NCBI GenBank assembly: GCA_022376515.1
Contig: WTXI01000001.1
Span: 1-64,000 of the forward strand
Direction of reading: 5' to 3'
From: Lactifluus volemus
Taxonomy: Eukaryota; Basidiomycota; Agaricomycetes; Russulales; Russulaceae
Length of the DNA: 64,000 nucleotides
Translations under genes and position numbers: made by a program
Notes under the pieces: model-generated
The model's database searches: none
Told to the model about the DNA's origin: nothing
The model's input: only the letters and a program-made list of their open reading frames with translations
In this document: in pieces, positions 16,074 to 31,602 of the stretch
Numbering within the stretch: the first letter of the stretch is position 1
Layout of the letters: each line of letters opens with the position of its first letter

Positions 16074-16722
16074 CATCTCAGGACAGTTCGCTACTCTTCT
16101 TATCGTCATTAAAGTAGTGAGGGTGTTCTGGATCGTTCAGTACGATATGAGTATTTGACAATACTAGAAGACAATATACAGTGATAGGGCGTAGTGTGGG
16201 GAGTTGTAATAAATTTTACACAGTAGTACAGAATTTGGACATAATACTGTTTGCCATGGGAAATCTGTACCTAGTAGGGATTCAAGGAGCCCCATTTCAA
16301 CTCTTTCCGAGTATCTGAATCGTGCACACCACCGGTGTGACTGGCTTGCTCCGACCGCAGTAACCTGACTACAAGTATCTCCTGCTCTCTAATACATCAG
16401 ACACTTAATATCCACTATAAAAGTTTCACACTGTCAAAATAATGGTATAAGGGGTTAGCCGCCAGTGTGGCTTATAAAAGAATAGTCCAAACGAAATTTC
16501 TCGTCGCGCACATGTTCGCAGCTTCAAATTTTGACCCTGAGACATTATATATAACCCTGTGGTATGCTGAGTGAATGATACAAAGGAGGGATAGGTGCCA
16601 CATCGTGATCACCCATCGGAAGACAGTTCACTCTATCTATGGCAGACCAACAGGCTGATAGGTATACCACCCTCAGCAAATTACAGCGTGCCCATGTTTC
16701 TCAGCGATATGGTAGGACAACA
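16074..16722. other. Spacer between NAA38 and copy D
   Basis: No gene seen. The first 150 bp (to about 16200) resemble the sequence downstream of the NAA38 pseudogene (22450-22620), including CAGTTCGCT and a GCGTAGTGT motif, so it is part of the duplicated unit. Confidence 0.5.
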
Positions 16723-18504
16723 TCAAACGCCTGACGTGGTTTTGGCACTAGGGCGAGGGTTAGGCATGGTCACAGAGACAGAAAACGTCGCGAAGCCGGG
16801 GTCCGACTCCGAGTCGGAGTGGAAGGCAGCGCGAAGGTGGTCGCGAGAATTGAGTCTGCAGTCAAATAGGTTGGGGTTCGTGAGGACACCTACAAGCAGA
16901 GGAATGGAAGGCTGGACGTACATGGCCATGAAAGAGCAGGAATAGAGGCGTACAAGAATGAACCAAAATGGAGCGTAGATAAGCGAACTAGGGAAGGCTA
17001 CAGACTGTATTTGTTGTCAGTAGGGTGGATACAACAATTTTAAAAAGAATACAAACGGTAGCAAGACATAATGTTGCGAATATTCTGTGGGGCAAGTCAC
17101 GACAGGGTAAAATGGAGTGTAATCAGGCCACGGACAGTGAGAGAAATCCACTGTTAATGCAGTAGACCGCGAGTATCGTAGTAGGCGAGATGTTTGACCT
17201 GTATACCGCCATCTTCACTCACACGGTTATTTGACACACAAAGTAGGTTTTCTCACCGCTTCACTTTTGAGCCTCGCGGGATCAAATAATACACCATACT
17301 TGCAGTGATGATTATATCGCATGCAACTTCTAATGAGAGCCCAGAAGTCATGATCGGCTGCAGGCGGGGAGATTGAGTGAGAAAATTGGAAATAAATTGA
17401 ACGAAAATTGGCTACGGTCGAAATTGACGCTTCGAGGTAATCTGGGTATTGAAAGCTGAGAAGACCATAAGCCGCTTTTAGTGGAGATAACAGGATGAGG
17501 CTCACCTCTGGACGACGTAAACTGAACACGGCAGATGCAACGGAATCAGAGCAGGCCCGGGGATTGTCAGTAGAATATGATTCATCGCGCACCGAGTCCA
17601 ATCGCTATCAAAGACAATAAGCTTCTACAAACAGTAACGATGGGGACAAAGACCTACCTAGCTCAGAGAGAGTTATGGTCACCTGAAAGTGAAACCATCA
17701 ATGACTTGGTGGACGGTTACATATGCAGAGAAAGAGTTACGATGAGGACCGGGATGTAAATCTTGCCCATGCTCACTGTCCCACGAGAAATAAGTAAGGA
17801 ATCCGCTATCGACCAGTGTCGCAATTCGGGGACACCCACACTTGTAGATTCTCCAGGCATAAAACCTGATATGAAATTCAAAACAAGATCATATGACAGA
17901 CAAACCAAGAAATGAGGGACGCACTGTTGAATGGCAACAGCGACAATAACTAAGATACAAAAACTCATTAAGTATGCATACGGGAATTTGGAAGACACAT
18001 ACATCCAAAAGTAATCTGGACTCGAAGACTCCTGTCATAGCCCTCGAGTTCGAAATCGATAGCAAGCCTCACAAAGTTTGATACACACCATGGACTCTCC
18101 ATGAGATCTGCAATGAAGTTGCCAAAGTTCGTCACTCCGACCAAATAGTATCCGTGAATGAGAAAGGCCATTTGTAGGGTGTCAAATATTCTGTTTAAAA
18201 TAAGGCATGCTAACAGTGGGACGGGTAGGACCATACAGAAGCATTATTACCTGGACACAGTGCGATAAACACATCGAGGAGGAGGAGGATCAAGATAGCA
18301 CGTACAAAGAACTTCAGAAATTTCCTGTCTTTCACGGAGTGGTGAGTAAAGTATGAGTAGACCTGGAGACATATGACGCCATATAATCTGTTTCAGCTTT
18401 GTCAGGTCTCTCCGTCCACAGTAAGAAGTGGGCGTAGCCCCGCACATTGAGGAGAATACAAGACCTAATAAGAATGGACCCAAAATGTTGTTTATGGAAG
18501 GCAT
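16723..18504 (-). CDS. DUF6534-type seven-helix membrane protein, copy D (most fully resolved)
   Basis: Start ATG 18504 (MPSINNILGPFLLGLVFSS). Introns resolved: 18388-18445, 18251-18305 and 18191-18236, the last two flanking a 14-nt microexon (18237-18250). The spliced frame runs ILYGVICLQVYSYF, KDRKFLKFFV, IMLLIFDTLQMAFLIHGYYL, VTNFGNFIADL, PWSLRVQITFG, IVAVAIQQFYAWRIYK, LSMGKIYIPVLIV, TITLSELG, LSLEVACDIIITASMVYYL, YCINSGFLSL, IFATLCLAT, SSLIYAPFWFILVRLYS, ILNSRDHLRAAF, then a polar tail to a TGA at 16723. All splice junctions tested keep frame, arguing for a functional gene. About seven hydrophobic helices are expected. Function unknown. The tail is shorter than in copies C and E. Confidence 0.68.
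18237..18250 (-). other. 14-nt microexon in copy D
   Basis: Bounded by intron 18251-18305 (ends CCAG on the minus strand) and intron 18191-18236 (starts GTATGG, ends AACAG). The bases encode IMLL across the junctions; skipping them would break the frame before DTLQMAF. Confidence 0.62.
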
Positions 18505-19245
18505 AGATACAAGGACGAGAGAGACTCAGAGGCACTCAGATATGCTGATGTCGACGTATAAATGGGCTAAGCAAGGGTGATGTCAAATGTTGTGATATCG
18601 AACGCATTTTTGTAAGGTGGTTTGAAGGGGTTACTGTCTATCACTGCGCATTAAACATAAGCCGCGGTAGTGATGCCACTGCACAGCAGAGTGTCATGGG
18701 ACCTACAAACTCAATATGACCGGTTTCATACTAGCTACCAAGAGCTAAGGAACGATTGTGTGAATCTACAGATCTACAGAACAATGTGGCGCACTGGCAG
18801 GATGTCGCTGACTGATTCGAAAAGACCTTTTCAAGTTATGGTGACTTGATATTGACCCTGGGCGCTGGCGCTGTCCAGTTTTCACCAGTTCACTCAGGCT
18901 GACCAAACGTGATGCTCCACCGGCACGTGACATCGTACATCACGGCAATCATAGACTGGCCGGATTCAGACCGTTCTAAGTTAACACATGCGGAAACCGT
19001 GAAAAATGGGAAGCAAAATCTAGTGCAGTGACTCCAGGACCCTAACTTGGCTACACTGATGTACGTACTCTACTAGTGTGGCTGGGCTGCGTCTTTGATG
19101 TCTAATTGAGAGTCACCTTCAGACCCCCCAATCATTCTCGACCTTAACAAATAATGAATGTGAGGTTGGGATCCAAGTACGTAATATACATTATCCAGTG
19201 ATATACCAGGTGAATTGAAGGAGGAATAGGTGCTGCTATATGTGA
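18505..19245. other. Spacer between copies D and E
   Basis: No gene seen in 740 bp. AT-rich stretches near 18600 and 19150 could be the promoter of D and terminator of E respectively, but no specific site stands out. Confidence 0.5.
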
Positions 19246-21154
19246 TTACCCACCGGAAGAGGGTTCAACGATGGCGGCAGAGTCAGGCATGTTATGGGGT
19301 AACCCTCCGTCCTCGGTGATTTGTAGTGTGCTCAGCTTTTTTACAAATAGGTTAGGCAAATGGAAACCATGGAAAACATTGGACGTGGTTTTGGTGCTAG
19401 GGGGTGGGGTAGGCATGCTCACAGAGACAGAAAATGTCGCGAAGTCGGGGTCTGAATCGAAGCGGAAAGCAGTGCGAAGGTGATCGCGAGAATTAAGTCT
19501 GTGGTCAGATGGATTGGCGCCCGTGAGGACACACAGAGGTGGAGGAATGGATGGCTGGACGCACATGGCCATGAAAGAGCAGGAATAGAGGCGTACAAGA
19601 ATGCACCAAAATGGAGCGCAGATATTCGAACCAGAGTATACAACGCTCTGTGCTTGAATCAGCAGGAGTGGATACAACAATTACCACGAAGAATACCAAC
19701 GGTAACGAGACATAATGTCGCAAATATTCTGTGGGGAAAGTCACGACATGGTAGACTGGGACGATGATTAAATCACAAACAATGTGAGAGACCCGCTAGT
19801 AATGCAGTAGGCCGCGAGAGTCGTGGTGGGCGAAGTGCTTGACCTGCGCATTGCACCTTCACTCACACAGTTGTTCTACACACAGTAAGTTTACTCACCG
19901 CATTACCTTTGAGCCTCGTATAACCAAGAGATACACCATACATAAGGTAATGATTATGTCGCATGCAACTTCGATCGAGAGCCCCAGAATAGCGAGTGGC
20001 TGCGAGCGAAGAGATTGAGTGACTAAAATGGATGTCAGGATAGCGGGGGTACCGTAGAAGATACCAGTGGAGTATTGTTAGGATGAGGGTGTTGAGAGCT
20101 GAGAAGACCGTGAGGACCGTAAGCCGATTGCATTGGAGGGATCAAGATGAGACCTGCCTCCGGACGACGCAAATCGTGACTGAGCACAGCAGATGCAATA
20201 GCGTCAAAGGTCGGACTGGAGCATGATCTATGGCGCACCTATTCCAATCGCTATCAAAACAGTAAGCTTCCACACAAAAAGCATTGACGACGGGCTTACC
20301 TAGCTCAACAAAAGTCATGATCACCTGGAAATGAAATGGTCAATGAATTTGTAGATGAATACACAGCAGCGAACGAATTACGATGAGGATTGGGAAGAAT
20401 ATCCGAGTCTTGGCCATAATATTCACTGTCCCGTACGAAATAAGCACTATCGACAAGTGTCGCAACTCAGAGATAGTTACACTTATAAATTCTCCAAGCG
20501 TAGAACCTGATATGAAATCCAATGTAAGATCATATGGCAATCAGTCTGAGTGACAAACTGCTGAGTGGTGGCCGCGACGACAACTAAGATTCAGTAGATC
20601 GTTAGGTATGCGCGAATCGATTTTGAAAGACACACATACTCCCAAGCAGTGCCTGGATCCGAAGGCTCCTGTTGTCGTCCTCGGGTTCGAAATCAATATC
20701 AAGGCTCACAGGAATTTATACACACCATGGAGTCGTCCTGAGACCTGCGATATTGCCGAAGTTCGCCACTGCAACTATATAGTACCCATGTACGAGAAAG
20801 GCTTCTTGTAAAGTGTCCAGTATCCTATTCAAAGTAAGACACGCTAATAACTGGACCGTTGTCATGGCGCCCGTACAGAAGCATTACGATCTGGGCACGG
20901 TGCGATGAATATATTTGGGGGGAACAAGGAAGACACCACATACAAAGAACTTCAGGAACGGCCTATCCTTCTCACAATGACGGGTAAAGTAGGAGTAGAC
21001 TTGCAGACATATGACGCCGTATAATCTGTTACAGCATTGTCAGGTCTCTCTGCCGACGATGAGAAGTTTCCGTGGTCTCGCACATTGACGAAAATACAAG
21101 ACCGATAAATAATGGACCCAACACGCTGCCAGTGGCAGTGTTTAGGGAAGGCAT
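19246..21154 (-). CDS. DUF6534-type seven-helix membrane protein, copy E
   Basis: Start ATG 21154 (MPSLNTATGSVLGPLFIGLV). Shared splice pattern with a 14-nt microexon at 20877-20890 (IVMLL), then ILDTLQEAFLVHGYY, VANFG, TQQFYAWRIYK with donor GTTTGT, TFVELG, and a final exon LNSRDHLRTAFRF with a long polar C-terminus ending SSGG at 19246. Residue changes such as VAVANFG for VGVTNFG show that copies have diverged at protein level while keeping frame. Function unknown, likely membrane protein. Neighbour of the NAA38 pseudogene. Confidence 0.63.
20877..20890 (-). other. 14-nt microexon in copy E
   Basis: Same position and length as in copies B, C and D; acceptor GCCCAG, next donor GTACGG. Confidence 0.58.
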
Positions 21155-22139
21155 TATACAAGGGTGATAGAAGTGCACTCGGGTTTGCAAAACTCGGTGG
21201 ATTAAGGGACTGGGTGAGTGTGGTGGAAAGAGTGTCGTGAGATCAAACTCCCTCAGTTATAGGTTCGACTTTGAAGGGCTGCCTCCCATCACCAACACCA
21301 ACCATATCCGAGCCAACAGTGGAAATGCCGAATCTTTGGTGCGACGGCGATAACCCATCAGAACATCATGGGGCCCACAACTTGTCAGGGAATGGTTTGC
21401 AAATCTGCCAGAACAGCTAAGATTTTGGGGTTGACCAAGAACGTATGTTGCGACCGAACGTTAGGCTCGGGACATCTCAAGTTACCTTGAGTCGGATATG
21501 TGGCAAGATGTAGCAGCTTGACATGGTGAATTATTGTCATTGATGATTGGTTTCCGGTCTAGCACGTTTATGGGAACCATCCGTTGTTGTTGACCAAAAT
21601 ACTGAACACCTGAGTAATCACAGCGCCCGGTATGCAAATGCCTTTTACGCAATCAACATCTAGTACGTGTAGAAGAGGATAAACTTAGTGGTGGGAGGGC
21701 AGTGGCATCCGAACCCGACTTGGGCCACAGCACAGTACGAGCACGTACTTTTGCCTGGTAATGCTGTGTTTGTGTTGCAATTTTATTGGACCACACTGGC
21801 AGAATCAGGCACATACATCATTTCGAGCCCTGTTTCAGAATATTCCGCACCTTCGCACGTAAAGACGTTGGAAGGATATCGAATAGGGTAAACGGCCTAT
21901 ATGGGTACACTTCTACAGGATTACCCTTTTGAAATAATGCAGCTGAAGACAATCAGTGCAGAGGAGAAGGAGATTAGTCATCATATGTGAGACGGTGAAA
22001 TCCGTGAGATCCGTTGCGCATGGTCCTTGCAACGCAAAAACAAGAGAGTGTAAATGCCTGAAGTCCAGCAAACCTAAATTATAACATACAAATTTGATGC
22101 TACGAAGTCGTGAACACCAACTCGGAGGTGATTCGATTC
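21155..22139. other. Spacer between copy E and the NAA38 pseudogene
   Basis: No gene seen. The conserved upstream block (GTAGCAGCTTGACATG) is at 21508-21525, about 350 bp upstream of the start of copy E. Confidence 0.5.
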
Positions 22140-22450
22140 GTTGAAACTTCAACTTGAAGAACATCGGGACTTCTTCAAGTTCGAAATAATCACGAACGTC
22201 TTGACGACCGTGCTTTTTTTTTTCAGGACTTTTTTTTTTCGGCACCGACAAGAACCTTCAGGAGGCTCGTGAACACCGAAGAATTCCGCCTCGGGTGTAG
22301 TAGTTAGAACTCTCCGGGGCGATATGTCGGCCAAGTCATAATCGAGTGATCCCTTTTGGATCCCTTGGCGTCTCACTACAAAACATAGTTACAGTACAAG
22401 TTCCTGGTGAATGTGATGCGGCAGGCTACGCTGAGCAACTGAAATGTATC
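22140..22450 (+). pseudogene. Broken duplicate of NAA38
   Basis: Nucleotide and peptide fragments follow the NAA38 order: IITN (22188), FGTDK-like (22238-22256), a TEEFRLG-equivalent (22274-22300), GRYVGQV-equivalent (22318-22338), IPWRLT (22363-22380) and AGYAEQ (22424-22440). The pieces sit in different frames, with stops, two long T runs and insertions between them. The homology continues about 150 bp past the coding part into the 3' flank, so this came from DNA duplication, not retroposition; the intron region is also represented. Confidence 0.75.
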
Positions 22451-22711
22451 TGTTCCATGCGCCTTCCTGTTCTCGAACACAACGACCCTGTTGTATATCT
22501 GATCACGTAAGTTCTCTACGACAGTTCGCTCCAGAATACCGTCATGATTGGGCGTTGAGTGCGATGTGAAATACTTGGCAATGCTAGGAAACATGTATAG
22601 TAACAGCGTGTAGTGTATGTATGTAAGTATGAGATGCACGATGTGACACAGATCTAAACAGCAGGTAGTAGAATACAGACTTTTGAACGCAAAAAATACC
22701 ATGATCGCTCT

Positions 22712-27239
<4,528 letters not shown>

Positions 27240-27400
27240 CGTTAGTGACGCGACTTTGGACTTTGTTAACTTGACTTTTCTATGGGAAGCCGGGGCACTG
27301 GAAGAGCAAGTGTGATTACATCATCTGCATGGCTGACTAATGATTCATCGGACATTGTCGCTCGCCAGCACAAGCAACTTTTTAAAACCACTCTGGTGCT

Positions 27401-27874
27401 ATGCACGCATCTCTCGTCCGTCGTCAACTATCGGGCCTCGTACCCCCCAAAATCGCCTCCCCTTCCATCCTCGTGAGTTTTTCGTTCTCCCTCTACAAAA
27501 AGCTGTCTAAAAACCACTCTCGTCCTATAGTCTGCGGGAAAGGGCGCCGACCTCACCCCCCTCGTCGCATTCTATTCCAAGCTCCCAAAGGGTCCCGCGT
27601 CCGAACCGGCCATTCGTGGAATCAAGGCGCGCTACTTTAATGGCAAGAATGCCTCGGCTTCGCCCATAGTCGTCACCTTCTTGGCCATCTTTGGACTTGG
27701 GTATACCATCGACTACCAGAGTACGTTGCCCCCCTCCCTCTCGCACATTTCATATTGATCAATCACTTTCTTCCACCAGTGCACCTGAGTACGTCCCATC
27801 ATCTGACTCTGGCTTTAAATGTCACTCATGATTGCTTGATACTCACAGAACACCATAAGAATCACACCCACTGA
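27401..27874 (+). CDS. ATP17: Mitochondrial ATP synthase subunit f (ATP17)
   Basis: Fo membrane subunit of mitochondrial ATP synthase. Four exons: 27401-27472, 27531-27720, 27780-27788 and 27849-27874, giving 98 residues, the usual size. Sequence landmarks: MHASLVRRQLSGLVPPKIAS (presequence-like, then the conserved LPPKIAS), VAFYSKLPKGPA, RGIKARYFNGKNASASPI, a single helix VVTFLAIFGLGYTIDY, and the C-terminal His-rich MHLKHHKNHTH, all expected for subunit f. Exon 3 is only nine bases and supplies most of the MHL codons; the joined product matches the family exactly, which supports the model. Confidence 0.9.
27780..27788 (+). other. 9-nt microexon of ATP17
   Basis: Between intron 27721-27779 (GTACGT...CCACCAG) and intron 27789-27848 (GTACGT...CACAG). 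The nine bases complete ATG, give CAC and CTG, and start AAA, producing MHLK, a conserved motif in subunit f. Confidence 0.8.
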
Positions 27875-28771
27875 GGTCTAGAACCGGGTTCTCATACAAT
27901 ATAGAGCAGAGATATGAATCCCCCTGTGAACCTCGCAAATAATTTTTATTTTGTTTCAATCCGCCTTGTGCAATATTGAGAGTTTTCAAGTCGAAGACAA
28001 AGATCACGCTGTGAAGTCGCTCTTACGCAGAGAACGAGATGGAATAGATTATGCAGCTAGCTCATCACTTCCCTTGTTTAATGTTATTGCACTATGCACA
28101 GGGGGGACCCGATATGGATAATTGTGGCATGCAGACAAAATAAAAAACAAGAGAGCACCGGAACAGATATCGACAGGCACGGTGGTGGTGGAACCCGAGG
28201 AAAGGAGGGGGAACGGGAAGCGGGAGGTTGGAAGGTTGAAAGATGAAAAGGGGGGGGAGGAAGAGTTGTAAGGTTAGCAAGCGTATGGAAGGAATTGAGG
28301 AAGAGAAAAAAAAGAGAGGACGAGAGAGGGAGATGATGATGAGGAGAGTGGGGAGGGGAAATATAAGGTCCATCCAAGAGCGATTCATGAGTGTGTAAAC
28401 GAGTGGGTGAACTACGGTACACAACGTACGTGGAGGCAAACTGGGAATGGGAAAATGGTGACGGTAGACACCGTGCGTCATTATGCGTTACATGGACGGG
28501 GTATATGAAAAGGGGATGAAGCGGTCTTGGTAAAGAATGGACCATGGGGGTCTTGGGTAGAGTGGTATTGAAAATGTGTAACGTACGCTGCGTTTGGGGG
28601 GTGCATGGTTATATGCCGAGTTGAGGTAACGGGCGTGAAAAGTGGTGGTCAGGACAGATCGTGCACGAACAGCGGGGTGTCTTTGAAAGAAAACAAAAAA
28701 AAAGGGGGGGGAATAGGGAAAAGAAAAGAAAGGAAAACGACGAGAACTTTTAGCTGAGCAGTGGGTACTTG
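27875..28771. other. Convergent 3' region between ATP17 and BNI4
   Basis: No gene seen. The plus strand is purine-rich from about 28190 to 28360 (G/A tracts), giving spurious Leu/Ser/Pro-rich minus-strand frames at 28084-28545 that I reject as low complexity. Confidence 0.5.
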
Positions 28772-31602
28772 TCAGACAAAGAATTGGGTACTGTGGAGAT
28801 GGAGGGATAAGTGAGCGGTCAGCTGATGGAAGAAGAGTGAACCAAAGACGTACTGAATCCGGCTAGCGGCATGTACCTCCATTTCTTCCATCTTGAACGA
28901 GTTGAGTTCCTCCTTGATCCTCTGAGCGAGCGCAGGCGTGAGCCTGCTCCACGTGGCGGGCTCACTGCGACGGTCGTACACGCTCGAAGGGAAGGTGTCG
29001 TACACACTCAAATTGTTCGCAAACGCGAGTCGCTTCGCCGGCGTGGTCGCCGAACGGTGGGAAAGCGTCGGTGGGGTGGAAAGCATCGTGCTCAGCACGG
29101 GCGCGCTAGAGTTTAAGTTTGGGTGATTGAAAAGCGTTCGTTCCGAAGACGGCCGCGGTCCTTCATCATCTTCAAACGGAAGCGCTGGAAGGAACGGCGA
29201 CATCGAGGCAGTGGGATGACGTAGACCGTCAATGTGATCCGGGTTTGGGGATGGTATGCGGGCGAGGGGACCGAGTTCGTGCGCCTTGGCGGGGTGTGAA
29301 TTGTAAGAGTTGGAACGATGGCGGGTGTAGTTGGTGGGTGTATCCATGAAAGTGTGTTGGTCGTAATCGTCAGCATCTACAAGCGGGGTGAATATGCCGT
29401 GTGTGTTAACAAAAAAAAAAGGGAACATGTACTTTTAAGGATTCCTTTTGACGGCTGCCGCGTACGTTCGACGCTTCGGCGAAGGCCAATTGCCCATGGT
29501 TCGTGGTCGTATTCGTCATCGCCGAGGCTCGTCCGCTCAAGACCTTGGCGAATGGTCAGGTCCTCGTCATCGTCGATGTGGCTCCAGTCCTCATCTTCCC
29601 ACCCATCGATGACCCCGGAGTAGTCATGTGGGTGTTCACCGTCACCCTCCTCACTGCCGGAATCTTCGTCTTCGACGACCACACGCAAACCGTCCTCATT
29701 AGCGTGCACCGTTCCGGGAGCTCCGCGGGCTGTGACTGTGTTCTTCTCCCAGGTAGCCGGAAGGGGGTCCGCCGCCGAGGTAGCAGAGATAGCGCTTGCC
29801 GCTGCAGTTGCCGCCACGGCTGCAGCAGCGGCTTCCTCTTGGGCTTTCGCCTTGGCGGCTGCTTCCGCGTTGCTTTTGAGGGTATGTTGTCGCGCAAGCT
29901 TAGCCGCAGGGGAGAGCCCATTGAGTTCCGCACTCCACTCGCTGCTCGTACGATCGAGCTCGGCGGTGACGTGTGAGACGCTCGCTTGGGCAGCTTCACC
30001 CTTCTCGCCCTTCTTCTTTTTACCCTTCTTTCCACCACCAACACCGCCGGCATTCTCGTCGGTCTCTTCGCGATCCTTTTTGTCTTTGAAAAGAGAGGTG
30101 ATGCCCGCGAGCGAGTTGCGACGAGCGAGCTTGCCAATCGAGCCTAGCTTACGAATGACGACGGAAGCAGATGACATGGTAGACGATAGGGAGATATTGT
30201 CCGTCGAAGCGTTGAGCCGAGAGTTGAACAAGGCCGTACGCTTTTTCTTTGCTTGCTTCGTAGCTGTCGAAGCGGCGTCGCCAACGTCGGCCGCATTGCT
30301 CTGCAGTCCCGAGGAAGTACCGGGAGCGTCTGATGACGTTGCCTCTTCACTAATGGTCTGAGAAGCGCTGAGGGATAGCGCTCGGCGAAGTTTACCCTTG
30401 AGTCCACCACTGCGAATGGCGGCGGCAGTTGGGAGAGCCTCCAAGAGTTCGCTATCATCACGTGACATACGCTTCTCCGCTGTTGACATGCCTTGGGACA
30501 GTGGCGAAGGTCTTGCCGGACGTGGGGTTGGAGCGTGTAAAACGGAAGGACCGGATGTGGAGGTGCGTGCGACGGAAGAAGCGGAAGAAGATGATGAGGG
30601 ATTGCGATGGTGAGGACGTGAGGATGATTGGTTGGAAGATGTAACCGACGTGGGGACGCTGCTACCGTTTCGGCCAACGGGACCAGAGGGCGAATGAGCG
30701 TGTTGTTGTTGCGAGGATGGGCCGTTCCGGCTACGCACACTGCCGGTAGCGTTGTTATTGCCAGAATGGTGATGTGGCGAGCCAGAGGTGCCATTAGTGG
30801 AACCCTGTAAGCTGGAAGTGCGTTGGCGGGAACCACTCCCGGTGGAGTTGACCGATGTGGTCGAACCAGCGGCGTCAGCACGTGCGTATGGCGGCTGGAT
30901 GGCCTGTTGCCGCCAATCGGCCGTGGGAGGTTGGTCAGAAGGCTGTTGTTGTGGCGGTTGACGGTGATTCGGGCGACGATAGGGATGAAAGCCATCGTAT
31001 GCGGGTGCGGAAGCGGCGCTACTGGAGCTATTATTAGAGGTAGAAGGAGAACGAAAACCATTTGGGAGCTGAGAGGGATGCGGAGGGGGTGTCCCAGAGG
31101 GAAAAGAGCCGAAATTATGGAGTTGATTTTGAGCAAAATACTCGTTCGGAGAGCTGGCACTGGAGGAGCGACCGCGCTGAGAAGATGAGGGCGGGCCGCC
31201 GTGTTGGGAAAGTTGGTGTGCCTGTTGTTGGGCGTTGAACATCATTTGCTGATAAGCCCACTGAGCAAATTGAGCGTTGGGATCGAAAAACGCGCCTGGG
31301 GGCGGGACTTGACCTTGCTGAGATGGATGGATTGGGTATGGCTGTTGGTGAGGGTTTTGATAAAAGGCGGCGGGATAGAAGGGCTGTGCGTGAGCATTCC
31401 AACCAGCCTGCTGTTGCTGGACAGGGTAGGGATAATGAGAACTCTGTGGGGAAGAAATCTGGGAGGGAGAAGAAGGGGAATCGGTGGAAGGCGACACGCG
31501 CTGGCGGGGAACAGGTGGTGGGTTGGGTGGGTTGGAGGCAGGAGAATCCATTGCGTGATGATCTTTGGGAGGGTGCCAATCTTGGGGAACGAGAACTGCC
31601 AT
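28772..31602 (-). CDS. BNI4: BNI4-like scaffold protein with C-terminal Glc7-binding domain
   Basis: In yeast Bni4 targets protein phosphatase 1 (Glc7) and chitin synthase III to the bud neck. Exons 31602-29433, 29376-28854 and 28790-28772 encode about 903 residues. The first 600 residues are disordered: Gln/Pro-rich (YPYPVQQQQ, QQPYPIHPSQQ), then Ser/Asn-rich, then Ala/Lys-rich and acidic (EDEDSGSEEGDGE). The conserved part is the C-terminal end: KRLAFANN (RVxF-like PP1-docking site), SVYDTFPSSVYDRRSEPATW, RLTPALAQRIKEELNSFKMEEMEVH and a final THTQFF-like HTQFFV. The last exon has 19 nt. Homology rests on that C-terminal domain only. Confidence 0.72.

Noticed and set aside
28084..28545. 153-residue minus-strand Leu/Pro/Ser-rich frame
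   Set aside because: Translation of a purine-rich non-coding tract between convergent genes.
30144..31160. 338-residue minus-strand frame and several plus-strand frames inside BNI4
   Set aside because: Shadow frames of a low-complexity coding exon; no motif and no splice logic.
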